DNA of 64,000 nucleotides from Scilla litardierei (lineage: Eukaryota; Streptophyta; Magnoliopsida; Asparagales; Asparagaceae): positions 168,354,319 through 168,418,318 of the forward strand of contig CM061140.1 of the NCBI GenBank assembly GCA_030789695.1, in the 5' to 3' direction. Of the stretch, positions 42,815 through 53,498 are shown piece by piece. The translations under genes and the position numbers were made by a program. How positions within the stretch are numbered: the first letter of the stretch is position 1; each line of letters begins with the position of its first letter. The notes under the pieces are model-generated. The model was not told where the DNA came from and did no database searches. It saw nothing but the letters and a program-made list of their open reading frames with translations.

Positions 42815-43875
42815 ATGGTAAAATTGGCAAGCGTCGATTTCGAAGTTCTTGATGCTGCAGGAAATAATTACCTGAGTTGGTGAGTTGACCTGAAGTTACA
42901 CTTGCGTTCGATGGCCCTCCTTCTCTCAATTTTGGCTCCTTCATCGGTCCCAGCAGCGGCCGATGTTTTAGCTAGTAAGGCCCCAGAAGCGGCACAATCA
43001 TCTAGCAGAACCCCTACCACTATCTCTGATGTGGATAAGGCGAAAGCCATTATCTATATTAGGAGACATATAGATCGGACCTTAAAGGCCGAATACCTAA
43101 CGGTAAAGGACCCAATGGAACTGTGGACAACACTGGAGGCACGGTATAAACATCAAATTGATGTAATATTACCGCGTGCCAGTTATGAGTAGGAAAACCT
43201 CAGACTTCAGGACTATAAGTCCGTCGCTGAATATAACTCTGCACTTCATAATATCACCTCACGCCTGAAGTTATGCGGTGAAGAAGTGACAGAACATCGC
43301 ATGTTGGAAAAGACATTTACCTCGTTTCACGAGAAAGATGCAATCCTCATGCAGCAGTATCGTGAACACAACTTCACGAACTTCTCTGATCTGATCTCAT
43401 GCCTACTTAGGGCAGAGCAGAATCGAGACTTACTGCTCGCCACTCACAATTTACGTCCATCCGGCACTGCCCCTATCCCTGAAGCGCACCACGTTTCTCC
43501 CTAGAAGTGGAAAAACAAAAGGAATGCTAAAAACAACAAAGGGAAGGCTGTAATGAAGCAACCAAAAGGTGCAGCTCCACAGCCAAACAAAAATAATAAG
43601 GGAAAAGCGCAAACAAAAATAATAAGGGAAAGCGCAACTTCACATGGAAGCGAAAGAACACTGAGCCAGTGTCACTTCCTAAGAAGAACTGGGAGGATAT
43701 ATGCCATAGATGCGGCATGACTGGCCATTGGTCCAGAAACTGCCGCACTCCTCGCCACCTCCAGGATCTATACCAGGCGAGCCAGAAGTCTCTACCTGAA
43801 ACAAACTTGGCGGTTGTTCAGACGCCAACAATGTTTACTGCAAAAGACTTTGAGAACAACGACCTGCTCGATTAA
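42815..43875 (+). pseudogene. gag remnant of F
   Basis: From an ATG at 42815 the Copia Gag frame reads LDAAGNNYLSW, then stop and frameshift. It then continues through KAIIYIRRHIDRTLKAEYL, MELWTTLEARY, LQDYKSVAEYNSAL, another stop after ASYE and after HHVSP, to a zinc knuckle CHRCGMTGHWSRNC (about 43702-43743) and a stop at 43875. It has at least three disabling changes. Confidence 0.8.
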
Positions 43876-45940
43876 GCATCATCCTTTATCTATGCATTTA
43901 GAATTCAATGTTGCTTCATCTTTAATTTGCTTTAGTACGAACTTTTATTTAGAATGTCTTTTTCATTGACTTAAATAAAATTTCGTTTAACTTATAGATG
44001 AAGTATGGAACATTGTAGAAAGTGCCTCGTTGCACTATTGTAGCATTGATATTGCTCCCACATACAACGAGACTATAAGATGCAAATTCTCCTCATAAGC
44101 ATATAGGAAATCTCCAATTTTCAAGGATATTTCTTTTAAAGAAAATAACTTTAAAATTGTGGATAATATATATTGAATATCAATATGTAACTCGTCAAGA
44201 GAATGACCAAAAGACCATCTACTTACGATTTCATTGGACCCCCGTCGAGCCCCTATAATTACAGATATTCATCCTATAAAAAGCCAACTCGATTGAGCAC
44301 CAGAAGTGTCTTTCTTTGCCATAATTTTTAACTCTGGCCAAATGGACTTGGTCATCCTGGATCAGAGATGATGGACGCATCATCAAATGAATCCATTGGA
44401 GAACCTGAAGATTCTTCAAAAGGTTGAGTTTCCTTGTCCCCCTTTTTCATAAGGGAAAACTAATAGAGAGACATTCCCTCCTGAAAGTGGGATTTGAGTC
44501 TCCTGGCTTCATTGAGAGAATACATGGTGACCTTTACGGGCCTATTCACCCCGCAAGTGGCCCATTTTCGGTACTTCATTACTGTACTGATATATGCATC
44601 TACTAGATGGTCTTTTGTGTGCCTTTATATTCACTCGCAACCTAGCTTTCTCAAAAGCTTATAATATGTGTGAATTTACTACACAAATCATTTAAGACTT
44701 CTGCCAGGCAACTGACATTGAAATTGAACATCCTGCAGCATGTTCATACTCATAATGAGACTCCAATGGATTCCACGTCCATTGTAAAGTCCCAGTTGTA
44801 TGTTGATGTTTAGGGACCAATACACTGCATTCAGCATCGCTTATCACGATACGGACCGCTCGTTGCCATATCTTATTGCTGATGCTGCTTGCTTATGGTT
44901 TACCACCAAGTCTTGATAAATATGAATTTGAAGAGCAAAATCTCATTGAAATAGGCACGCAGTCTAAAGAAGCCTGAAGCTTCTGAGACCATATCATGGG
45001 ACACATAAGTCATCATCTCGTTATGATCCGCATACTTTTCCTGTGTGACGATGAGATCCAGAAGATCATTCACATTCAGACTAAAGTACATCAATTGACG
45101 GATAAAATTGCGGACAACCAGAAGATTGTTCGTTCACACGTCCCTGCTGCCAACACGCCAGCTAGGATTGACATTCCCATAGATGGATGCAATCCACCGG
45201 CAGCAGAATTGGCTGTACCTCATTTGAAAAGAGGACGCCTGCCAGGTTCAAAATATAAATTTCCTCATAATAGGAAGATTCCTGGATATATAAAAATGAT
45301 CCATCCACAGGATGCTGAGCTCAGACCAGCAATCTCTTCACTCCTAATTTCCCCTACAGAGGAAACAACAGGAGAAACATCATTATAGTACGTACATATT
45401 GGAGAGGAACTGGACAAATATAGCACAGTCGTCGACGACGGTTTTGCTTTCGCTATTGCCGTTCACGTCGCTGAATACGACGATGACATCTACCCACTTT
45501 TCTATAGCGTAAACGCATAGAATGGCCAAAGTGGGACGAGGCAATAAGAGCAGAGCTAGACTCACTCTTGAAAAGCAAAATCTTTGGACCAGTAGTCCAT
45601 ACACCTGAATGTGTAAAACCTGTGGAATATAATTCGGATTTCATAAGAAATTGAAATGAAGGAAATGTGATCGTTTTCCTACTAAGCCTAAACTTCTCTG
45701 AAAAGGCATTACATGCAGTTCATGGACGTTGTGACTGCATATATATACGGTAATATAGATATAGAGATCTATATAAAACTTCCAGAAGGGTATACTCTAC
45801 CCCCAGAGATGAAAGAGAAACGTAGAAATGTCTTCTCCATAAAGGCTAAAAAAGATCATTAGTAGATCTTAAGCAATATTCTGCACTTGTATCTTTTTCG
45901 AAAGATAGCTGACAGGATATGTTATATTTGCCTTACATAT
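43876..45940 (+). pseudogene. pol remnants of F
   Basis: Heavily decayed. 44424-44606 resembles the pre-integrase/integrase start (GFIERIHGDLYGPIHPASG). 44996-45388 resembles the integrase-RT linker (LKRGRLPGSKYK). 45400-45640 and 45720-45860 resemble RT (AELDS-like and YIKLPEGYTLPPEMK). Many stops and frameshifts; RNase H not recognised. Confidence 0.65.
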
Positions 45941-46027
45941 GGTCGACTTAAAGCTAATAGGATCTCCAGCAGAGACCATTGAGATTTCAGATAGCTTTAA
46001 AGCATACCTTGGAAATGAAAAACCTAG

Positions 46028-46225
46028 GTATAACGATCATCCTGAAGATGGCAATAATCATCCTGAAGATGACATTAATCATCCTGAAGATGAACTATCA
46101 TCCTGGAGATGAACCATCATCCTGAAGATGACATTAATCATCCTGAAGATGAACTATCATCCTGGAGATGAACTATCATCCTGAAGATGATATTAATCAT
46201 CCTGAAGATGAACTATTATTAATCA
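46028..46225 (+). repeat. ATCATCCTGAAGATGA minisatellite in F
   Basis: About nine imperfect copies of CATCCTGAAGATGA, with spacers alternating ACATTAAT, ACTAT and similar. In the pol-like frame the first copies would encode HPEDxxN repeats. Confidence 0.8.
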
Positions 46226-47135
46226 TGCCGAAGATGTCTCGTATTACATATTAAACACCTTCGTGGTGGAACCCTTTCATATTCTTCATACACCTGGATT
46301 TTATGAAGAATGATGTCCTTTTGCAACCTATTAAAAATGGATGCTTATTTATGACACCTTCCAATAGCTGGAAGAGGGGGAGAACATCCTAGGTCCCGAA
46401 GAGCCTAGCTCTAGTGTATTATCTGGCCAACTGCACGTATCTTTGATAGAACGTCTCCAGTAAAGTTGTTAACCAGATACAGTGTTGCCCTAGAGAGTAA
46501 CACTAGACCAAGGATAAGCTGCTTCTGCGCAACTTCCAAGTGTCAAGGAATATATATTGCATATGCAGGTTTAAAGATCATCGCGATGACTAAAACACAA
46601 TAGGCCGGCCACCTCCTAAATATATACACATCATCATCCAATGTCTACATCTTCTGAGAAGCTCATCATCCAAGAAGCAAGTATTGAAAACGCTCAGCCA
46701 GGTCCAGCAGTATCTTGCAGACACACTGAAGACTGATTCAAAGAATACTTTAGTGGAGTCATCTACCAACTTCGAAGAGCATTCCACTCCAGAGCGACAC
46801 TGCCTTCCAATAGCCGCTGATGAGTGAAACTTGTATAGATGAGTGATAATTGTATTTTTCTTTCAAAACATGATGGATGTATAGACGAATAGGAGATGAT
46901 TGTATAGATACATAGGAGATCTGCAAGCCTGAAGCTTGTACAGATTAGGGGGTGTCCCTCGATAGTTGTACTCTTTTCCCTTAAGCTGCTGGTTTTTCCC
47001 ACTGGGTTTTCCACAGCTAAGGTTTTAATGAGGCAACCACAGTGACTCTGGATCCAGAAGTATCCACCCCAGTAGCATACTGAATCCTGAAGTATTCATA
47101 TGCTTAACCCAAGGTAATGGAGAGATGAGGGGGAG
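46226..47135 (+). other. 3' part of F, no intact gene
   Basis: Small frames only; no recognisable RNase H or other gene. It ends in the purine tract before the 3' LTR. Confidence 0.45.
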
Positions 47136-47292
47136 TGTTGTGAGTTGAGGGAGGCCTTTGGCCTCCCTCCCCTCATCACTCTCCATTACTCCCCACTAAG
47201 TTAGTGGGGAGGCCCTTGGACTCCCAACTCAAGATGAGACTTTTATAAATATAGTACCATGGCTATTGGCCATGGTTAATCCTCTTCTAACA
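47136..47292 (+). mobile_element. 3' LTR of F (157 bp)
   Basis: Starts TGTTGTGAGTTG and ends CTCTTCTAACA, then the TSD CCTAT. It has the palindrome GGGAGGCCTTTGGCCTCCC that is absent from the 5' LTR. Confidence 0.9.
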
Positions 47293-47307
47293 CCTATGGA
47301 ATTGTTC

Positions 47308-48024
47308 GAGAAAAGTGGCTAAATACCATGGGTCAACCATCACTTTTAATTTATACCACCCTTTTTAAAAACTTTGCTAGAATATCACACACCCTAAAAA
47401 AAGACTAAAATACCATACCCCCGTTCGTTCCCAACTCCGACCACCCCGCTTATTGGCGCATATTGGCGTATATTGGCGCATATCTACGTCGATGCCGAAC
47501 TCCGACCACCCCGCTTCAAAGCCCGTCCGCAGCTGTCCTCCGACGTCCACGGAGAAGCCAGACGCTGCTGCAACGCGCCGACGTTGACGACAACATGCCG
47601 CATCCCACCTCGCTGCTGCCGCTGCCGAGCACCTCCACCGGAGCTCCACCCGCCTCGACTCGCTGCAACCCCACGCCCACGGCAGCCCTCCTTACACCCA
47701 GCTGCCTCCCCGTACTCCGACGACACCCGGAGCCCAACCGTCTTCCGTCCGCCCAACCGGCTTCTCAGTGGACGTCGGAGGGCAGCTGCGGACGGGCTTT
47801 GAAGCGGGGTGGTCGGAGTTCGGCATCGACGCAGATATGCGCCAATATGCACCGATATGCGCCAATATACGCCAATAAGCGCCAATAAGCGGGGTGGTCG
47901 TAGTTGGGAACGAACGAGGGTATTTTAGTCTTTTTTAGGGAGTGTGGTATTCTAGCAAAGTTTTTAAATAGGGTGGTATAAATTAAAAGTGATGGTTGAC
48001 CCATGGTATTTAGCCAATTTTCTC
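47308..48024. mobile_element. 717-bp Mutator-like element with ~250-bp terminal inverted repeats
   Basis: The left arm 47308-47559 is nearly complementary to 47759-48024, starting GAGAAAA(G/T)TGGCTAAATACC. Flanks are GAATTGTTC (47299-47307) and GAATTGTTG (48025-48033), a 9-bp TSD with one mismatch, as for Mutator. The inner halves of the arms and the ~200-bp centre are GC-rich, with GGCG(C/T)ATATTGGCG repeats. The frames on both strands (47377-47888) mirror each other because of the inverted repeat. No transposase. Confidence 0.85.
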
Positions 48025-48033
48025 GAATTGTTG

Positions 48034-48941
48034 AATCAAATGATGGAGAGCTGAACAAGGAAAACATCAACACCGACAACAATAACAAGGACATGATTTA
48101 AAACAACAGCTCTAGAAAACCCAGTCAATGAGATCATATACACATTGCAGAACAAAATGACATGCTTGAGTTCATGTTATACGCCACAAAAAAAAGCATG
48201 AAAATAAAATGCAGGACAACATCAACCTGAAAGTATCAAGACTTCACATGATATGACTTCATGCCCTTCACTTTTCCTTGCTGCTTGTCCGCGAGAAACC
48301 CACAAGCAAAGAAAAGCATTTGTCCCTTTCTTGCATATCATTGTGCCCGCGATATGTGAGCCTCAATCATGGAGATGGCAGCCGCAACAACCCTTGCCTC
48401 TTCCTCACCTAATTATAACTAATTAAAAGTGAGATTAAGCCATAAGCACCACCAAATCTGAAGGGGAAATTGCTAACCGTTTCCGTTGGTGGAGGGACCC
48501 AAAATTGAGACATCCCAACAGCAGCTGTAGCTTTGTTCGTAGAGGGCACATGAGTCCTGCCTGTAATTATTCCCCCTTCAAATATTTCGGGCTTCTGTTA
48601 TTGGGAGGCGGCTACGTCAACGGCTCAACTTGCCACGTCATTTGTACCCCCACAGTGGGTTCCTTTGTGGGTTCATCGACCTAGGGTCAATGGATGTGGC
48701 CGCGTCGCTCGGAGGTTAATTTCACCGCGTACCCGCCATCGAATTAAACACGGATGCGTGTACCTTCATTTGATCGTGCCGCGTTTTCACATTGCAAAAG
48801 TTACCAATTAAATTGTCAAAATTGTTTTTTTAAAATTAAAAAAAAAAACGCGTCTTTCCAGTCTGTCAACCCCCGAGTCTTCATCTTTAATCGCCTCCAA
48901 AGGCTCCACCATAACTCTCTCTCTCTCTCTCTCTCTCTCCA
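48034..48941 (+). promoter_or_regulatory. Upstream region and 5' leader of the GATL gene
   Basis: No other gene in this 0.9 kb. A (CT)n run at about 48915-48939 ends two bases before the ATG, a pyrimidine-rich leader common in plant promoters. I see no clear TATA box near it. The frame at 48754-48960 is not supported. Confidence 0.45.
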
Positions 48942-49970
48942 ATGTCATCTCAATTCTTGAAACTTCTCTTCATCGTCTCCTTCATCTTCATCATCAGCAT
49001 CGTCGGAAGCAATGGTCACGGTGGCCGCCTCCAAATCCCCCTGTTCCGTGAGGCTCCGGCCTTCCGCAACGGCCCATCATGCCCCTCGTCCTCCACCATA
49101 CACATCGCCATGACCCTCGACGCCACCACCTATCTCCGGGGATCCCTCGCCGCCGTCCTCTCCGTCCTCCAGCACTCATCCTGCCCCCAGAGCATCCACT
49201 TCCACTTCCTCGCCACCCACCCCCGCCGCCTCCGCCACACCCTCTCCGCCGCCTTCCCCTCCCTCCCCTTCTCCATCTACCGATTCGACCCCACCCTCGT
49301 CCGCGACAAGATCTCCTCCTCCGTCCGCCGCGCCCTCGACCAGCCCCTGAACTACGCCCGCATCTACCTCGCCGACCTCCTCCCCCGCCACGTCAGCCGC
49401 GTCATCTACCTCGACTCCGACCTCATCGTGGTCGACGACGTCGCCAAGCTCTGGTCCATCCCCCTCTCCCCCTTCGTCCTCGGCGCCCCCGAGTACTGCC
49501 ACGCTAACTTCACCTCCTACTTTACCCCCTCCTTCTGGGCCCACCCCCGCTACCCCCTCGCATTCTCCGGCCGCACCAACCCCCCCTGCTACTTCAACAC
49601 CGGCGTCATGGTCATGGATCTCGACAAATGGCGGGCCGGCGGGTACACCGAAAAGCTGGAGTCCTGGATGGGGGTGCAGAAGAGAGTGGATCGGATCTAC
49701 GAGCTGGGGTCTCTGCCGCCCTTCTTGCTGGTGTTCGCCGGAGAGGTGAGGGCGGTCGAGCACCGGTGGAATCAGCACGGCCTTGGCGGCGATAACGTGG
49801 AGGGCTTGTGTAGGGATCTGCACCCGGGGCCCGTTAGCTTGCTCCATTGGAGCGGAAAGGGGAAGCCTTGGCTGAGACTGGACGCCGGCAGGCCCTGCCC
49901 TCTCGATAATCTCTGGAAGCCCTACGATCTCCTTAAGCGCGGCGACCGCGATCTGTTCGCCGACGGATGA
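48942..49970 (+). CDS. GATL: Galacturonosyltransferase-like protein (GATL, GT8 family)
   Basis: A single-exon 342-residue GT8 glycosyltransferase of the GATL subgroup, whose members are normally intronless, ~340-390 residues long, and act in the Golgi/secretory pathway on pectin or xylan synthesis. Residues ~6-23 form a hydrophobic signal or anchor. The GT8 domain starts at [16 protein letters not shown] (~53). The metal-binding DxD is [11 protein letters not shown] (DSD at 158-160). [13 protein letters not shown] (218-230) and [11 protein letters not shown] (300-310) are family signatures. A possible N-glycosylation site is NFT at 189. The coding region is much more GC-rich than its surroundings, which creates long shadow frames on both strands. 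Which GATL paralogue (PARVUS/GATL1 or another) I cannot decide. All motifs are intact, so it is probably functional. Confidence 0.93.
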   Translation: MSSQFLKLLFIVSFIFIISIVGSNGHGGRLQIPLFREAPAFRNGPSCPSSSTIHIAMTLDATTYLRGSLAAVLSVLQHSSCPQSIHFHFLATHPRRLRHTLSAAFPSLPFSIYRFDPTLVRDKISSSVRRALDQPLNYARIYLADLLPRHVSRVIYLDSDLIVVDDVAKLWSIPLSPFVLGAPEYCHANFTSYFTPSFWAHPRYPLAFSGRTNPPCYFNTGVMVMDLDKWRAGGYTEKLESWMGVQKRVDRIYELGSLPPFLLVFAGEVRAVEHRWNQHGLGGDNVEGLCRDLHPGPVSLLHWSGKGKPWLRLDAGRPCPLDNLWKPYDLLKRGDRDLFADG

Positions 49971-50988
49971 GATTTTTGAATCTTTGGGGAGAGATTTTTC
50001 GCCGGAGTTTGTTGGAATGACGTCAGCGGGCGTGATCGGTGGTCAATTAATGAGCTGGCGAGGCGGTCGTGTAATTAGTGCGAAAGCGAGGGGTTTTTGT
50101 GAGATAAATGTATACAGTTGCTTGCCGCTGTGCTGAAAAAAAAACATCACGGTAGAGGGAAAATAGGGGAATTGAATTGGTTTTGTTCTCATGTATCTCC
50201 GTGAGAACAACAGATCATTTATTTATTCGATTAATTAATTTCATTTCATTTGATTTACATTTGTTAAGGAGAGAATCTTGTGAGATATCGTGTTTTGAGC
50301 TAAATAAACATCAACTTGATCAGATCCAATAAGATATTCTGCATGTTTTAAACATACCAGATGTACTTAAAAAATAAGCATCTAGCTCAACACCATGTTA
50401 TTCAAGGCAACAACTCCAAGCCTTGAGCATCCAAGGAAGCAAAAGACAAGTACACATATATCGATTTGTATCAAAATATTAATCAAAGTGTCAAGCAATA
50501 TCTAGTTGGAGAGATTTGTACTGGTTTCACCCTATTCTTGGTGTATATCTAGTTGGAGAGATCATAAACGTTTCAATCAATTTGGATTATAATACTTGTA
50601 TGTTGGTTTCAAGGAAAAAAAGCACATTAAGAACTTCGAAAAATAAACATATAGAGAAAAAGAAACATCTCTTCAAAACCTCCACTTTCAAGTTAATCAG
50701 AAAACATGGCACTTAGCTTGTAAGCTTTGCATACGCATCACCAACTAATCGAATGTCCAACAAGCCCCTTATGAAGTTGAATCTCCAAATTCAATGCCAC
50801 ATAAATTTGAATCCATAAGACTGAAGTGATATCTAGTGTCTCTCTATGATATCGTGCGACACCCTGGCATCTTTTCAAAGAAAACAAGTTTGAGCATCAC
50901 TCAAACTTCGCCGTGGACCCCTCCACTGCTGGATTCTCTTTCTTGTGAATTTTCTCGATACATAGCAACTTATCCTTCCTTAGCACCT

Positions 50989-51117
50989 ATCAACCATGCG
51001 ATTTTGTCCAAACGCATTGCATCTACTGCATCTTTATCAACTATAGGATCCCAATGCCCATGCAATGCATATGCTAAATTCACATAGTCATCATAACGAG
51101 CTAGGGTCCTTACGATG
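50989..51117 (-). pseudogene. Coding-like fragment of unknown origin
   Basis: On the minus strand an open stretch reads VEQRIVRTLARYDDYVNLA... and continues through HGHWDPIVD and MRLDKIAWLIGAKE to a stop. The composition and lack of repeats look protein-like, but I do not recognise the family. It has no start codon and no upstream continuation that I can follow. Confidence 0.3.
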
Positions 51118-51440
51118 CGTTGCTCCACTCTACTAGCAATCTAGTCATACATAACATCTCTAGGATCACTACCTTACCACCTTCACCATTGCTACATGTA
51201 GTAGTTACCTCATGTGACTCACTCCATCAACTGACATTCCTTTACAAACATTCATACTGATCTTGAAATAAACCACTTACCAAATTTATTGCATTATGTT
51301 ATTTTCACGTAATCTGCATTTTAGAAAAATCAGTCAGACTCGTGCATAACTTAAATCATTTATTCAAAAGTAATATTTACAAAACAGAGGTGAATATTTT
51401 AAATGGATAAAGGTATGTCTAGAAATAGCTGAATAAGAAA

Positions 51441-51450
51441 AACAAAAAGA
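51441..51450 (-). terminator. RNA polymerase III terminator of tRNA-Gly
   Basis: TCTTTTTGTT on the minus strand, about 10 bases after the tRNA 3' end. Confidence 0.7.
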
Positions 51451-51458
51451 TGGAGAAA

Positions 51459-51529
51459 TGCGCATCCAGGGAATCGAACCCTGGTCAGTACCGTGGGAGG
51501 GTACTATGATACCACTACACCAGATGCGC
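51459..51529 (-). tRNA. tRNA-Gly (anticodon CCC)
   Basis: The 71-nt minus-strand sequence folds as a tRNA. The acceptor stem is GCGCATC/GATGCGC with discriminator A. The A box is TGGTGTAGTGG, the anticodon arm GTACC-CTCCCAC-GGTAC gives CCC, and the B box is GGTTCGATTCC. CCA is not encoded, as usual for nuclear genes. No intron. Confidence 0.95.
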
Positions 51530-51903
51530 TGCTGTTGCTGTGCTGTCACCGCTAATTTATATTCTGCAAAATAGTTACCCATCTTAAATTACGTTAACCT
51601 AGATTGGAAAAAAATGCAAGATGCCAATCATCCATATTATAGTCAATCGAAGAGAATGCTCACTGAAGAACTATGTCTTGTTTCTTCAGCCAAACGGTTC
51701 AAAAAAAAAACAAAAAACAAGTCAATCATCCCAAATCTCAGTACACCAACCATACAAACTCGCAAGGTAATAACACACCCTTCATTACATTTGACTGTTA
51801 TTAACAAGAATTATACATTTACGTAAGCATCATCCTTACTCCGCAAGTATTAACTGTAGATTAAGGACCTTCGTGCCAAAGTCGACAAAAAAGCACGAAA
51901 TGG
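51530..51903. other. Spacer between tRNA-Gly and the lumenal protein gene
   Basis: Contains the presumed 3' UTR of the minus-strand gene. No other gene; the + frame at 51614-51826 has no support. Confidence 0.4.
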
Positions 51904-52127
51904 TTACCTACACCCAAGTTCTGCTCTTCCTTCTTCGCTGATGGTAGTATTTACACACAGCTTCTGGAGATCGATATAGCCGATAATGGTGTCTTCGAAA
52001 ATGGCGTCTTGAAGTTGGGCATTGTTGAAAGTAGAACCTGATAAAATTGCGTTCTTAAATATTGCACCCTGGAGATTGGCCTTCTCAAAGATCACTCGGT
52101 CTAAGACTGCGTTAGTGAAGTCTGTAC
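51904..52127 (-). CDS. Thylakoid lumenal 17.4 kDa-type pentapeptide-repeat protein, last coding exon
   Basis: Encodes the C-terminal ~75 residues, with pentapeptide repeats of the A(N/D)Lxx type (FTNAVLDRVIF, KANLQGAIFKNAILSGSTF, AQLQDAIF) followed by IIGYIDLQKLC and ending RAELGCR. This closely matches what I recall of the Arabidopsis lumenal 17.4 kDa protein. It starts after the acceptor CTATTTGCAG; the split codon (phase 1) agrees with the donor at 62412. Repeats of this kind form a right-handed quadrilateral helix; the exact role in the thylakoid lumen is not established as far as I know. The stop TAA is at 51906-51904. Confidence 0.9.
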
Positions 52128-52379
52128 CTGCAAATAGAAACGACATCTTATCAGTCTGTTTGGAAACAACATCTTAGCAGTCCTATATTTTTTTTCGATG
52201 TAAGGGCCTAATTAGGCTCCAGAAAGCTTTGCCAAGACTGCTTTCGGACCACACAGACCCCTCCTCTATAACACCAAAGTCTCCGTCATTAAAAGGAGGC
52301 CTTTCTTGTTTGAGAAAAATGGCTTCAACGTGCGATTTTGATTCCTCCCACGTTTTGGGCTTCAATTACACGTCAAAAT

Positions 52380-53498
52380 CATGATATGTGTGCCTGTGTT
52401 GTTGCCAAGCGAAGAGCTTTCAGAGACTTCCTTAAAAATTGGAATCAGAATACATCCTTTACAGAAGAAAGCTATCCTCTGCAACATCCAATATATAGAT
52501 CATTTGATAGATAATGGCCCTCTTACGACCTTCGAATCATTGTGGCGGGTCAGCATTGCATATCAACTAGCGTGATGCAATGAAGAGAGGGAACTATATG
52601 TGATCAAAGATCTCAAAGTTAAATGGCTTAAAGAAGGAGATGTCAATGCTTGTTACTTTGATAGCAGCGCCAACCAAAAATGATGTACCAGCAAAATCTC
52701 TTTGCTTGCATCAGGCAAACTCTCACTTCAAAAGACGACATATCCAAAGCCCTAACAGATGACTACTGAAATCTTCTTGCAACACTAGTGATACGTAAAT
52801 TGACGCCGATTGGCCCATGTTTTACCAAAGCAACTTGCTTCTACTTGGTAATTTAGAAAGGGTCTTTGAGGAATTGGATGTCAAGGCCGCAACCTTCTCC
52901 TTAGGTAGTGACAAATCGCCAGGCCTGAATGTGTTTCCTTGTCTTCTTCCAAAGATTATGGGTATGTTGAGGGATGATACCCTTGCTATTTTTCATGAAT
53001 TTCATAACGGAAATCGACCAGATACTCAATATGGCTTTCATCTCCCTTTATCCCCAAGAAAGAAGGAACTTCGAAACCCAATGAATTCTGTCCAACAAGT
53101 CTTCTAGATGAAATGACCAGATACTCAATATGGCTTTCATCTCCCTTTATCCCCAAGAAAGAAGGAACTTCGAAACCCAATGAATTCTGTCCAACAAGTC
53201 TTCTATATGAAATTTACAAAATCATCACTACGGTGCTTGCCAACAAATTGAGCCTTATCATGTCCGATTTTGTGAATCCATATCAATCAGCATTTCCCAT
53301 AAACCGCTCCACCTTTGATAGTGTCATGACAGCTCCAGAAAATTATCTAATCGTGTTATCATAATAATTGGCCGATCATCTTTCTCAAAATCAATTTTCA
53401 AAAAAGCTTTTGATACCCTTGATAGGGCCTTCCTTCAGAAGGATCTTTCAGTCAAGGGTTTTGACCAAAAAAAGTGTCATCAGATCTCTTTTTGTCTA
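52380..53498 (+). pseudogene. LINE (L1-type) reverse transcriptase remnant, first part
   Basis: Broken frames read LINE ORF2-like sequence: FSLGSDKSPGLNVF (52890-52940), then FIPKKEGTSKPNEFCPTSLL, IYKIITTVLANKLSLIM and NPYQSAF (53150-53300), then KAFDTLDRAFLQKDL. A 98-bp tandem duplication (53017-53114 and 53115-53212) disrupts it. Element G interrupts at 53499; it resumes at 55110. Confidence 0.75.
53017..53212. repeat. 98-bp tandem duplication in the LINE remnant
   Basis: GACCAGATACTCAATATGGC... to CAACAAGTCTTCTA is present twice in direct orientation, nearly identical. Confidence 0.85.

Larger units (their letters stand above)
40925..47292 (+). mobile_element. Element F: decayed short-LTR Copia element (Bianca-like)
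   Basis: LTRs of 137 bp (40925-41061) and 157 bp (47136-47292) are flanked by the TSD CCTAT (40920-40924, 47293-47297). The primer site is of the CGTTATCAGCAC type, and a purine tract, GATGAGGGGGAG, is at 47124-47135. The degenerate Gag with a CHRCGMTGHWSRNC knuckle and RT traces resemble the Bianca lineage as I remember it. All coding parts have stops and frameshifts. Confidence 0.85.
49971..51458. other. Intergenic region between GATL and tRNA-Gly
   Basis: The GATL 3' UTR probably ends within the first 250 bp. Otherwise it is AT-rich with no supported gene, except the coding-like minus-strand fragment at 50989-51117. Confidence 0.5.

Noticed and set aside
47377..47888. Mirror-image frames in the Mutator-like element
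   Set aside because: The similarity comes from the inverted repeats; no transposase motif.
49079..49847. Long frames in other phases and the opposite strand across the GATL gene
   Set aside because: Shadows of the GC-rich GATL coding sequence; Pro/Arg- and Val/Gly-rich with no domain.
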